A stretch of 32,635 bases of DNA from Streptomyces luteolifulvus (GTDB lineage: Bacteria > Actinomycetota > Actinomycetes > Streptomycetales > Streptomycetaceae), in NCBI RefSeq assembly GCF_008806595.1, contig NZ_VZRB01000057.1, positions 1 through 32,635 of the forward strand, read 5' to 3'. A model generated the notes under the pieces. That model was not told the origin of the DNA. It saw only the letters and a list, made by a program, of their open reading frames with translations, and did no database searches. Position 1 is the stretch's first letter. The number at the start of each line of letters is the position of its first letter. This document shows, in pieces, positions 7,721 through 16,286 of the stretch. The position numbers and the translations under genes were made by a program.

Positions 7721-9193
7721 TCACAGCTCCTGCTGCGGCCCCTCGGCCATGAGCTCCGTGTTGATGATCGCCTCCACAAGAGTCTCTCCCACCGCAGTCA
7801 GCGTGACCGTGCCCGCGTTCTCGTCGGTCTTCAGCAGGCCCCGGCTGCACAGGGAGTTGAAGGCTTCTCGCCGCTGGGGGGAGAAGAGAGAGCTGCCGGG
7901 GAAGCGGTGCCGGTGCAGTTCCTCGCGTAGCGGTTGCAGTGTGGACAGTGCCATGTTCACCGCCCGTGTCTCCTGCGCCTGTTCGGTGAAGGCAGTGGCG
8001 GAGCCGAGGGGAAGCCGCCCGGCCTCCACGGCCGTGCTGTACTGCTGCCAGTCGACGTTCGTCATCCCCTCGGAACGGCGGCAGCTGGAACTGCCGCCGA
8101 GGCCGATGGCGACCTCGGGCTGCTGCTGGTCCTGGTCGGCCATGATGGACTTCCACTTCTCCGGCCCGGCTCCGGGCCGGGCGAAGTACATGGTCGGTTG
8201 CTCGGTCCAACCGGCCTCCCGCAGCCCGCCGGTGAGGATCTCCCGCATCTGGTACTGCTCGCCGAGCGTGGGCCAGCGGTGTCCGCGTGACTCCAGGCGG
8301 GCGCGATACTCCGGGAGTTGCCAGGCCGCCGGTTGCACCCCGGAGACGCCGGTCCGCGTGTCGCTGTAGTCCCGCAGGTGCAGCTTGGTGCACACCACGG
8401 CGGTGGGTCCGTGTTCCAGTACGGTGTCCAGGTCGCGTCGGACGCTGCCGAGGGTCTGGTCGAGCAGGCCGTACATCAGGTCGACGCTGATCCAGTCGAA
8501 ACCGGTGGCCTTCGCCTGGCGGATGAACTCGATGCAGGCGGCGCCGGTGTGCTCACGGCCGCTGAGGCGCAGCACGTGGTCGTCGAACGACTGCACCCCG
8601 CTGGAGACCTTGGTGCAGCCGAGTTCGGCCAGCAGCTCCAGCTTCTGCGGCGTGAGGGTGGTGGGATCGCCCTCGAGCCGGACCGTGGTGTCGGGACCGA
8701 AGGCGAAGTTCTCCCGGTAGAAGTCCAGCAGTCGGCGGATCTCGTCGGCGGGCAGCAGCGAGGGCGTTCCGCCGAACACGTTGAACTCGCCGACCGGTGC
8801 GGTGGCGAGGTGCGGAACCCTGCGCAGCCACAGCTTCGCCTCCCGGATGTTCCAGTCCACCCATTGCGCCGCCCGCCGGGCCACCGTCTCCTGTGTGCCC
8901 TTGACGATGACGACCGGGTACTGGCAGAACCGGCAGCGGTAGGAACAGGTGGGGATGTAGGCCCACAGGTGAATGGGCGGGGTGGTGCGCAGTTGCCCGT
9001 CGAGGTCGTCGAGGAACCGCTCGGGGTCGTAGCCGTCGATGTTTCCCGGGAAGACATGGGCGCCGAAGGGGTCCTCCCGCACGTATGCCAGCAGATGCCG
9101 GTTCTCGGGCGCGGCGAGGGCGTGTACGGCGTCCGGGACCGGTGCTGCCGGGTCCAGTGTCAGGAGGGAGGCCAGCGCGGGGTCTGCGGTCAT
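7721..9193 (-). CDS. HemN-like radical SAM protein
   Basis: The 490-residue product has a radical SAM core whose 4Fe-4S site is CSYRCRFC (CX3CX2C, about residues 85-92). A HemN-type FGGTPSLLPADEI, RLEGDPTTLTPQKL and SSGVQSFDDHVLRLSGREH follow. The C-terminal 100 residues resemble the HemN_C winged helix, ending LLKTDENAGTVTLTAVGET. HemN-like members include coproporphyrinogen dehydrogenase but also methylases, cyclopropanases and heme chaperones. The N-terminal leader of about 80 residues and lack of other heme genes make a heme role unlikely. It is the second gene of an operon: its ATG shares one base with the stop of the glycosyltransferase (TGATG at 9191-9195). The substrate is unknown. 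Confidence 0.85.
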   Translation of the reverse strand: MTADPALASLLTLDPAAPVPDAVHALAAPENRHLLAYVREDPFGAHVFPGNIDGYDPERFLDDLDGQLRTTPPIHLWAYIPTCSYRCRFCQYPVVIVKGTQETVARRAAQWVDWNIREAKLWLRRVPHLATAPVGEFNVFGGTPSLLPADEIRRLLDFYRENFAFGPDTTVRLEGDPTTLTPQKLELLAELGCTKVSSGVQSFDDHVLRLSGREHTGAACIEFIRQAKATGFDWISVDLMYGLLDQTLGSVRRDLDTVLEHGPTAVVCTKLHLRDYSDTRTGVSGVQPAAWQLPEYRARLESRGHRWPTLGEQYQMREILTGGLREAGWTEQPTMYFARPGAGPEKWKSIMADQDQQQPEVAIGLGGSSSCRRSEGMTNVDWQQYSTAVEAGRLPLGSATAFTEQAQETRAVNMALSTLQPLREELHRHRFPGSSLFSPQRREAFNSLCSRGLLKTDENAGTVTLTAVGETLVEAIINTELMAEGPQQEL

Positions 9194-11823
9194 CAGAAGA
9201 CTCCCCCGTTGCCGAAGTAGTCGTGTGCCTCTCCGGATTCCCGGTCCTCGCAGTAGTACGCGACGAACTCTGCGAACCGCTCGCGGGGGATGTCCTCCAG
9301 GCACGCCGGCAGCGGCGGCGGGTGGCCGATGTCGTCTCCGACCGTCGCCCGCAGCCGCTCGAACAGCTCGTCGGCGAACTCGAAGTAGAGCCGGAAGGAA
9401 GGGGTCTTGTAGGCATGGATGGGGGTGAAGTCCATGAGGCGCATCTTGTCGACGATCTCCTCGATGCGCTGCCGCAGAGCATCTGCGAGGGGCGCGCCGA
9501 AGAACTCCCGTACGGGCGAGGTCGCGAGCAGGCCGGGGTCGAGCAGCACCGGGAGCAGGAGGTTCTTGGGCACGAAGTCCTTGATCGAGAAAGCCCAGGC
9601 GCGGTGTGCCTCCTCCTCGGTGAGGTCGCGGACCCGCGCCGTGCTGTCGCCGTCGGCTCCGGGGCGGATGTTGCGCATGACGATGGTGCCGTGGGCGCCG
9701 TAGGCCCTCCCCGCGATCACCTCCTCCAGCGCGTGGTCCACCCGGCGGGGGTTGATCTCCACCCGGGAGGCGGGGACGTACACCCGGCTGCCGCCGAGCG
9801 CCGCGACCTTGATGCCGAAGTCCCAGTCGTCGGAGAGGTGGTTGACGAAGCGGCCGTTCTCCAGCTGGTAGAAGATCTCGATGCCGCCCGCGCGGTCGTG
9901 TGCCTCGCGTTCGACGGCGAATCCCTTGCCGTCGGGGAAGCCTCCGAAGAGCGAGAAGGCGACCGACCGGCAGCGGAGGGTGCGGGAAATGGCGTCCCAC
10001 AGCCGGGGGCGGTCCTGGAAGTGCTCCTCGCGGTAGAAGTAGTCGCACACGCCGATGGCGGCGCCGCTGTCGTCCATGGCTTCCAGGAGCGTGGACAGCC
10101 ACATCGGATCCAGCCGGCAGTCGGCGTCCGCAGAGACCAGGTAGAACCGTTCGTCGGTGGCGCAGGTGTCCGCGTCCGCCGTCGCGGCGGGTCGGCCGCA
10201 GCTGCGTTCGGCCGCGAAGCGCATGCCGGTGCGGCGGGCGCACGAGACGCCCTGCTCGTGTTCGTGGACGATGTGCAGGGCGAGGTCCGGATGGTCCGCT
10301 GCGAAGCGCTTGGCCAACGCTACGGTCTCGTCAGTGGAGTTGTTGTCGACAAGAACGATCTCGTACAGCTCGGGGTCGAGCCGGCCGTCGCCGTCGCGCT
10401 GCCAGTAGAGCGACTCCAGTACGGCGGGCAGGTTGGCCGCCTCGTTGTACACCGGGAGGATGACGCTCATCCGGGTCCTGGTGCCCATCGGGGTGAGGAC
10501 GAGGCGATCGAGCAGGGTCACCGCACTGGAACGGCCGAAGTGCCGGGTGCCCAGGCGGTGGTTGTGCTCCGCCGTGGCGGACTGCAGGGTGTCGTCGTTC
10601 AACAGCTGTGCCACCTCGTTCACGAATGTGGGGGTCGGCAGGTCGTGGTGCAGGACGGGGGCGCGGAAGCCCTTGTCGCCGTAGACCGTCGGATAGGACT
10701 CGTAACCGCTCGTGATGTAGGGCACTTTGGCGGCGATGGCCTCGCCGATCGGGTTTCCGTAGCTCTCGTAGTCGTACGACGTCAGGAACGACACCAGATC
10801 GGCGTGCGCCAGCAGATCGCGGACGGAGTAACTGCCGCCGGCGGGCGCGCCGATCGCGTCGGTGTCCGGCGCGAGCCAGCCGCCGAACACCACCCGGTCG
10901 GCGACGCCCAGTCCATCGGCGAGCGCGGTCAGCCGCCGGTATTCGATCGCATCCTCACTGGTGTCGCCCGCCACGAAGAGATGGACGTCGGTCGTCCTGG
11001 CGAGCTCGGCGACCAGGTGGATGTCGCGGTCGATGCGCTTTTGCGGGATGATCCGGGTGGTGCGCGCGATCAGCCGGGCGGTGTCCGGTATCGCGTGGTC
11101 GGCGCGGAACGACGCGTTCTCGGGGCCGACCCTGGCCGCCCTGTGCGGGAAGGTGTTCGGCAGCACGTCGATGTGCCGCACATGCGGCGCCCAGGCGCGG
11201 GTCAGCGCCTTCGCCCGCTCGTGCAGGGCCAGATAACGAACGTGGACGGAGTCCAGCAGCGGGGGGACGTTCGGGTACGGCGGGCTGCCGTACTTGCCGC
11301 TTCCCGGCTCGCTCTGCCACATCAGGTCGTGGTCACGCCACAGCACGAAGCGGCCGAGGCGGTGGCGGGCGCCGTAGACGACTATCGCCTGCTGCAGGGC
11401 ACGGGTGACCATGATGTTCTCCGGCAGTGTGCCGTTCTCCACCAGCACCCGGGTGACGCGGAGTGATTCCCACAGCGCCAGCACCCGCTCGCACAGGGCG
11501 TTCGCGATGCGCTCCACCTCCGGCATCAGCCGTAGCTCGCCCTTCTCCACCACTTCCTGGAGGACCTCGGTGACCAGGGAGGCGTCATAGCCGTCGACGG
11601 TGTCCAGGTCATGTATCCGCGAGAGCCGCACCCAGGACGGCAGGAGCCGGGCCTCGTCACGGTAGGGGACGAAGAATCTCCCCTTGTCCGCCTTGATGTC
11701 GTAGCCGAGGTCGAGGTGCACCTCGTAGCCCCGGTCATGGAAGAGCCGGGCGGTCTTGAGGAATTCCACGACCAGTCCGGACAACGGGGTTGCATCGAAG
11801 GACACGCCCCACAGCACTGCCAT
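9193..11823 (-). CDS. Double-domain glycosyltransferase (GT4-like plus GT2)
   Basis: The 876-residue product fuses two glycosyltransferase modules. Residues 1-445 form a GT-B fold enzyme of GT4 type: a basic loop TRIIPQKRIDRD near 260 and a donor-binding stretch ESYGNPIGEAIA near 353-364. Residues 452 to about 720 form a GT-A, family 2 enzyme: MSVILPVYNEAANLPAVLES, LVDNNSTDETV, the metal-binding DADCRLD, and SDDWDFGIKVAALGG as probable catalytic-base region. The last 150 residues are unassigned and hydrophilic. No membrane segments are seen, so it should be cytosolic. The start at 11823 has AAGGAGG 6 nt upstream. It leads the operon with the radical SAM gene, suggesting the two build one glycosylated product. 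The acceptor is unknown. Confidence 0.85.
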   Translation of the reverse strand: MAVLWGVSFDATPLSGLVVEFLKTARLFHDRGYEVHLDLGYDIKADKGRFFVPYRDEARLLPSWVRLSRIHDLDTVDGYDASLVTEVLQEVVEKGELRLMPEVERIANALCERVLALWESLRVTRVLVENGTLPENIMVTRALQQAIVVYGARHRLGRFVLWRDHDLMWQSEPGSGKYGSPPYPNVPPLLDSVHVRYLALHERAKALTRAWAPHVRHIDVLPNTFPHRAARVGPENASFRADHAIPDTARLIARTTRIIPQKRIDRDIHLVAELARTTDVHLFVAGDTSEDAIEYRRLTALADGLGVADRVVFGGWLAPDTDAIGAPAGGSYSVRDLLAHADLVSFLTSYDYESYGNPIGEAIAAKVPYITSGYESYPTVYGDKGFRAPVLHHDLPTPTFVNEVAQLLNDDTLQSATAEHNHRLGTRHFGRSSAVTLLDRLVLTPMGTRTRMSVILPVYNEAANLPAVLESLYWQRDGDGRLDPELYEIVLVDNNSTDETVALAKRFAADHPDLALHIVHEHEQGVSCARRTGMRFAAERSCGRPAATADADTCATDERFYLVSADADCRLDPMWLSTLLEAMDDSGAAIGVCDYFYREEHFQDRPRLWDAISRTLRCRSVAFSLFGGFPDGKGFAVEREAHDRAGGIEIFYQLENGRFVNHLSDDWDFGIKVAALGGSRVYVPASRVEINPRRVDHALEEVIAGRAYGAHGTIVMRNIRPGADGDSTARVRDLTEEEAHRAWAFSIKDFVPKNLLLPVLLDPGLLATSPVREFFGAPLADALRQRIEEIVDKMRLMDFTPIHAYKTPSFRLYFEFADELFERLRATVGDDIGHPPPLPACLEDIPRERFAEFVAYYCEDRESGEAHDYFGNGGVF

Positions 11824-12057
11824 GGCTCGCCTCCTTCCCGCGGCCACCCGCTCTTCGACCGTAGCGCGGATCTCCGGCGGGCTCCTGGTGACGGAGAGTA
11901 AGAATCGCGCAGGACTGCCCGGCGACGAGGCGCTGCAGGGAGTAGCAGGCGTCGAGGGGGCGAGCGTCGAGCGGGTCGGCCGGATGTCCCACGCGCTTCG
12001 GGGTCAGGGCAGCTGGAAGGCGGATCCCGCATCGAGTCTCCTACCCCTCCACCTCCC
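11824..12057. other. Gap upstream of the glycosyltransferase operon
   Basis: No gene is recognised in these 234 nt. They must hold the leftward promoter of the glycosyltransferase/radical SAM operon. I see no confident -10/-35 pair, riboswitch or small precursor peptide gene. Confidence 0.4.
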
Positions 12058-12414
12058 TCATGACGGTGAGGAGCCGTCAACTTCACTGCGGCGTAAAGGT
12101 CTCCCCCGTGCTACGAGTGCGGCGACTCTCAACTGCCCTCCGCCCACTTTGCTTTCGGCATCTTCGGCGTTTTCGGCATTTTCCACGCGGGGCTTCCCGC
12201 TCTCGGATCCCCTATGCGTTCCCCTTGATGAGGATTGCGTAAGAACACCGTCACAGACCTCACGCACAGAGCGGTTTCCCTCCTCAACCAACGCGTCTAG
12301 CTGAGCGTTCGCCTCCTGGTTGGCTCGGCGATGAGTGAATCCTGTGGAGATCCGAGCCGACGGGCCGTCAGGGAGCCACCACCAGCCATTGAAATGAACG
12401 TGACAATCCGTCAG
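12058..12414 (-). CDS. Possible small protein with CTG start (doubtful gene)
   Basis: A minus-strand frame of 118 codons reads LTDCHVHFNGWWWLPDGPSA, then ISTGFTHRRANQEANAQLDA and SVREVCDGVLTQSS. A Glu/Asn/Ala run (ENAENAEDAE) built from a 9-nt repeat follows. The sequence looks protein-like rather than random, though I do not recognise a family. An 8-nt match to the Shine-Dalgarno consensus (GGAGGTGA, plus-strand 12423-12430) lies 8 nt before a CTG codon. The only conventional in-frame start, GTG 12465, has no such site. Either CTG is used, or the start was lost by mutation from ATG. Base composition is lower in GC than neighbouring genes. It is divergent from the protease gene. Confidence 0.3.
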   Translation of the reverse strand: MTDCHVHFNGWWWLPDGPSARISTGFTHRRANQEANAQLDALVEEGNRSVREVCDGVLTQSSSRGTHRGSESGKPRVENAENAEDAESKVGGGQLRVAALVARGRPLRRSEVDGSSPS

Positions 12415-12485
12415 TCTTCTCGTCACCTCCGCGTGACTCCTGCGCTGGAGGCAAAATCCCCCCACTGATGAGGAGACCCCTCACC

Positions 12486-13691
12486 ATGACGCATCAGTTG
12501 CGTGCCGGATGGAAGCTGACCTTCGCGGCCTCCGCGGCAGCGGCCGCGACCACGGCAGGCTTGCTCATACCGGCATCGGCCCACGCCGGAGAACCCGCCG
12601 AGGGAACGGTCTACGGCCTGGGCGCCGAAGGCACCGTCGCCGGCAGCTACATCGTCCTGCTCGACAAGCAGGCATCCACCGATGCCAAGAAGGAACTCGC
12701 CCAGCACTACGGCGGCAAGCTCAACCGGTCCTACGGCTCGGCCGTCAACGGCTTCGCTGCGACAAACCTCACCGAGAAGGAAGCGAAGACCCTGGCCGCC
12801 GACCCGGCAGTGAGCACCGTCGTGGCAAACCGCAAGTTCCACGCCACGGCCACCCAGGACAACCCCCCTTCCTGGGGCCTGGACCGGATCGACCAGAGCG
12901 ACACCGCCGGCGACAGCAAGTACACGTACCCCGACAAGGCGGGAGAAGGGGTCACCGCATACGTCATCGACACCGGCGTACGCATCACGCACAAGGACTT
13001 CGAAGGACGAGCCAGTCACGGCTTCGACGCCGTCGACAACGACGACACCGCCGACGACGGCAACGGCCACGGCACCCACGTCGCCGCCACCATCGCCGGC
13101 ACGCAGCACGGCGTCGCCAAGAAGGCAAAGATCGTCGCCGTCAGGGTCCTCGACAACAACGGATCCGGCACCACCGAGCAAGTCGTCGCCGGCATCGACT
13201 GGGTCGCCAAGAACCACCAGGGGCCCTCGGTGGCCAACATGAGCCTCGGCGGCAGCGCCGACCCCGCCCTGGACGAGGCAGTGAGCAAGGCCATCGCCTC
13301 CGGCGTCACCTTCGCCGTCGCCGCCGGCAACGAATCGGCCGACGCCGGCCAGTCCTCACCCGCCCGCGTACCGGAAGCCCTCACGGTCGCCTCCAGCACC
13401 AAGGACGACGCCCAGTCCGACTTCTCCAACTTCGGCCAGATCGTCGACATCTACGCGCCGGGCTCCGACATCACCTCGGCCTGGAACGACAGCGACACGG
13501 GCACCAAGACGATTTCCGGCACGTCGATGGCCTCCCCCCACGTGGCCGGTGCCGCGGCCGTGTATCTGGCAGGCCACCCGGACGCCAAGCCTGAGGCCGT
13601 GGCAAAGGCGCTGACCGACGGCGCCACCGCGGACAAGATCAGCAACCCTGGCTCCGGCACACCGAACAAGCTCCTCAAGATCACCGAATAG
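12486..13691 (+). CDS. Secreted subtilisin-like serine protease (S8 family)
   Basis: The 401-residue prepro-enzyme has a signal peptide ending near SAHA (residue 34), an inhibitor I9 prodomain (SYIVLLDKQAS, about 54-120) and a mature catalytic domain. The catalytic triad is complete: D162 in YVIDTGV, H195 in GHGTHVAATIAG, and S347 in GTSMASPHVAGAA; the oxyanion-hole Asn is in AAGNES. It resembles proteinase K/aqualysin-type proteases of Streptomyces and should be an extracellular protein-degrading enzyme. The start at 12486 is preferred over ATG 12468 because AGGAG lies 10 nt before the former and nothing before the latter. It is a single-gene unit followed by a hairpin at 13709. Confidence 0.93.
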   Translation: MTHQLRAGWKLTFAASAAAAATTAGLLIPASAHAGEPAEGTVYGLGAEGTVAGSYIVLLDKQASTDAKKELAQHYGGKLNRSYGSAVNGFAATNLTEKEAKTLAADPAVSTVVANRKFHATATQDNPPSWGLDRIDQSDTAGDSKYTYPDKAGEGVTAYVIDTGVRITHKDFEGRASHGFDAVDNDDTADDGNGHGTHVAATIAGTQHGVAKKAKIVAVRVLDNNGSGTTEQVVAGIDWVAKNHQGPSVANMSLGGSADPALDEAVSKAIASGVTFAVAAGNESADAGQSSPARVPEALTVASSTKDDAQSDFSNFGQIVDIYAPGSDITSAWNDSDTGTKTISGTSMASPHVAGAAAVYLAGHPDAKPEAVAKALTDGATADKISNPGSGTPNKLLKITE

Positions 13692-13708
13692 GCTGCGGGA
13701 TCTCCGCG

Positions 13709-13755
13709 GGTCGTGCTCCCGATGACCTGCAGCCCAGGCAACCGGGAGCACGACC
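13709..13755 (+). terminator. Hairpin terminator of the protease gene
   Basis: A perfect 13-bp inverted repeat (13709-13721 and 13743-13755, GGTCGTGCTCCCG and its complement) encloses a 21-nt loop and begins 17 nt after the protease stop codon. There is no T run, which is usual for high-GC actinomycete terminators. Confidence 0.7.
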
Positions 13756-13861
13756 GGGCCGGGCGCCGGGGCCCAGGTGAGCGGGAGGCATACTCCAAGC
13801 TCGTATGGGCTCCCTGCAGGCAGGAAGCGGCTTCACGGGGCGCCGGCCCACCGGCACGCGG

Positions 13862-13905
13862 CGGAAGGCACTGCTACCGATCTCGATCGGCGGCGGTGCC
13901 TTCCG
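13862..13905 (-). terminator. Long nested hairpin, probable terminator of the lat operon
   Basis: CGGAAGGCAC at 13862-13871 pairs perfectly with 13896-13905. An inner CCGAT/ATCGG pair with a four-base loop stacks within it, giving one near-continuous stem of about 18 bp. It lies about 125 nt past the stop of the E1 gene on the minus strand and 170 nt past the protease stop, so it could end either transcript; position favours the leftward operon. Confidence 0.55.
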
Positions 13906-14030
13906 GTCCGTCCAGGTACTTGTCCGATCGGCATGGGCAGCGGCGCCCTCCGCAGAGTCTGCCGGTGCCGCTGCGTGCTGCTGGGGGTGGCTCGGCGGGC
14001 CGACGCCCGTGCACCCTGTGTCGTTGGCTC

Positions 14031-16286
14031 CTACGCCTGCGGGCCCGCCGAGAGCATCTCGCTCGCGGCGCGCTCGACATCGGCCTCGGACACGAGCACC
14101 AACTGCGCTGCCTCCCCCAGCGGGATGAAGCTGTCCGCGCTGGTGACCCGTCGGATCGCGCCGGTGAATCCGGCATCGACCAGGGCGGTGACAACGCCCT
14201 CGGACACTCCTCCCGTACGGCGGGTCTCGTCGACGACGAGGACGCGTCCCGTCGCTCGCGCTTCCCGCAGCAGGTCCTCGACCGGCAGGGGCGCCAGCCA
14301 GCGCAGGTCGACGACCCGGCACTCGATGCCCTGCAGCTCCAGCCGGCGTGCGGCTCGAAGCGAGATGGGCAGGCCGTTGCCGAAGGTCACGACGGTCAGG
14401 TCCGCGCCTGTGCCGTAGGTGCGTGCCCGGCCGATCGGCACGTGCTCCGCGGGTGGCGGGTATGCGGCGAGCCAGGCGTTGTCCCCTTCGGTGTGGAGAT
14501 CTCGCGTGTGGTAGAGCGCGATCGGCTCGAGGAAGGCGCTGACCGTTCCGTCCGCCTTCCCGGCCGCCACACAGGTGCGAAGCACCGCGGCGGCGTCGTC
14601 GGGGCGGGACGGGGAGGCGATGACCAGACCGGGAATGTCACGCAGGACGCCCAGCGCGTTGTCGTTGTGGAAGTGACCGCCGAACCCGCGCTGGTAGCCG
14701 TAGCCGGCGATGCGGACCACAAGGGGGTTGCGGTACTGGCCCTGCGAGAAGAACTGAAGTGTGGCGGCCTCGCCGCGCAGTTGGTCCTCGGCGTTGTGCA
14801 GGTACGCAAGGTATTGGATCTCCGCCACCGGCAGCAGCCCGGACAGTCCCGCCCCCAGCGCGAGACCGAGGATCGCCTGCTCGTCGAGCAGGGTGTCGAA
14901 GACCCGGGCGGTACCGAAACGCCGCTGCAATCCCCGGGTCAGCCCGTAGACCCCGCCCTTGCGGCCCACGTCCTCGCCGAAAACGACCATCTCCGGGTAG
15001 CTGCCGAGCAGATCGGCGAGGGTGTGGGTGATGGCCTGGGCGACGGTGACAGGCTCGCCCACCGGCGCCGGCAGGGCTGGTGGTTCGCTCGTACGGCGTG
15101 CGGCAGCCGCCACGAGATCGGGACGGCGCGGGGCGATCGGGGCGGCGATCTCCGTCGCGTTGGTCAGGGGCTCGCTGTCGAGTGCCTCCTTGGCGACGGC
15201 GAACACTCGTCCGCCCACCTCGTCGTACCGCTCGAGAACCTGCTGCTGGGTGAGCACGCCGGCCGCTGTGAGCAGCCGGGCCGTGGCCAGCAGCGGGTCG
15301 CGTCGCAGATCCGCGGCGACCTCGGTCGGCATCCGGTAGGCGGCTTCGGCGTCCGAGCCCGCATGGCCGAGGAATCGCACCATCGACAGGTGCAGGAACG
15401 CGGGTTGCCGGCGCTTGCGTACATGGGCCACTGCCTCGCACGCGGCGTCGAAGGCGGCCGACGGATCGCACCCGTCCGCGGCGAAGTAGGCGAGACCGGG
15501 CCGGTTGCCGTAGGTGTGCCGTACCCAGTCATGCGGTGTCGGCACGCTGATTCCCAGGCCGTTGTCCTCGCAGACGAACAGCACGGGCATCGGAAGGCCC
15601 TGGTAGGCCGCGTGGCAGGCGCTGTTGATGGCGCCCGCTGCCGTGGAGTGGTTGACCGAGGCGTCACCGAAGGAACAGCAGACGACGGCATCGCCGGGCC
15701 AGGCGCATTCGGTCCCGAGCCGCTTGGCGCGGGCGATGCTCCACGCCACCCCGACTGCCCGCGGCAGGTGGGAGGAGATGGTCGACGTCTGCGGGATGAC
15801 GGCCAGTTCGCGACGGCCGTACACCTTGTGCCGTCCGCCGGCGATCGGCTCGTCCGCCCCGGCGGCCACCCCCAGCAGCATGTCCGTGACCGCGTCGACG
15901 CCGCCGGCCTGCCGGGCGCGGGCGCAGTAGAAGGCGCCGGAGCGGTAGTGCAGCAACGCCGGGTCGGTGGGACGCAGTGCGAGGGCGACCGCGGCGTTGC
16001 CTTCGTGCCCGCTCGATCCGATGGTGTAGTAGCCACGGCCCTGTTGCTGCATCCACCGTGCGGCGGCGTCGGTGTGCCGGCTCTCCAGTTGGGCGTCGAA
16101 CAGGTCCAGTGCGGTACGGGCGTCCAGTGCGCCGCCGAGTGGTCGGCTCGCCGCGCTCGTGCTTGCCGCGCGCGCCCCGGAACCGGCAGCACCGTCGGTC
16201 GGCGCCGGGCCGGCAGTCCGGGCGGCGGACCGGGGACCGGCCACTTCCTCGCGGAAGTGCCGGTCCAGGTCCTCGACGCTGCTCAC
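14031..16286 (-). CDS. Fused E1 alpha/beta 2-oxoacid dehydrogenase (thiamine diphosphate enzyme)
   Basis: The 751-residue product joins both chains of a branched-chain/pyruvate-type E1. Residues 60-390 are the alpha part, with IGSSGHEGNAAVALAL and the thiamine diphosphate motif CSFGDASVNHS through CEDNG (about 205-242). Residues from about 425 are the beta part, with VVFGEDVGRKGGVYGLTRGL, then AGYGYQRGFGGHFHNDNALG and a transketolase C-terminal region (VVDLRWLAPLP). The first 55 residues are Ala/Ser-rich linker. The GTG start is favoured because it overlaps the dehydrogenase stop by 4 nt (GTGA at 16283-16286), giving tight coupling to the upstream genes. No E2 or E3 gene is nearby. Operon logic suggests 2-oxoadipate or a related oxoacid as substrate; that is inference. 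Confidence 0.85.
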   Translation of the reverse strand: MSSVEDLDRHFREEVAGPRSAARTAGPAPTDGAAGSGARAASTSAASRPLGGALDARTALDLFDAQLESRHTDAAARWMQQQGRGYYTIGSSGHEGNAAVALALRPTDPALLHYRSGAFYCARARQAGGVDAVTDMLLGVAAGADEPIAGGRHKVYGRRELAVIPQTSTISSHLPRAVGVAWSIARAKRLGTECAWPGDAVVCCSFGDASVNHSTAAGAINSACHAAYQGLPMPVLFVCEDNGLGISVPTPHDWVRHTYGNRPGLAYFAADGCDPSAAFDAACEAVAHVRKRRQPAFLHLSMVRFLGHAGSDAEAAYRMPTEVAADLRRDPLLATARLLTAAGVLTQQQVLERYDEVGGRVFAVAKEALDSEPLTNATEIAAPIAPRRPDLVAAAARRTSEPPALPAPVGEPVTVAQAITHTLADLLGSYPEMVVFGEDVGRKGGVYGLTRGLQRRFGTARVFDTLLDEQAILGLALGAGLSGLLPVAEIQYLAYLHNAEDQLRGEAATLQFFSQGQYRNPLVVRIAGYGYQRGFGGHFHNDNALGVLRDIPGLVIASPSRPDDAAAVLRTCVAAGKADGTVSAFLEPIALYHTRDLHTEGDNAWLAAYPPPAEHVPIGRARTYGTGADLTVVTFGNGLPISLRAARRLELQGIECRVVDLRWLAPLPVEDLLREARATGRVLVVDETRRTGGVSEGVVTALVDAGFTGAIRRVTSADSFIPLGEAAQLVLVSEADVERAASEMLSAGPQA

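Noticed and set aside
9194..10243. Upstream extension of the radical SAM frame to 840 codons
   Set aside because: The added part is a shadow of the glycosyltransferase; the ATG at 9193 overlapping that gene's stop is the natural start.
11824..12485. A RiPP precursor peptide beside the radical SAM gene
   Set aside because: No short frame with a ribosome site, leader-like sequence and core peptide was found, and the HemN-like type plus glycosyltransferase does not need one.
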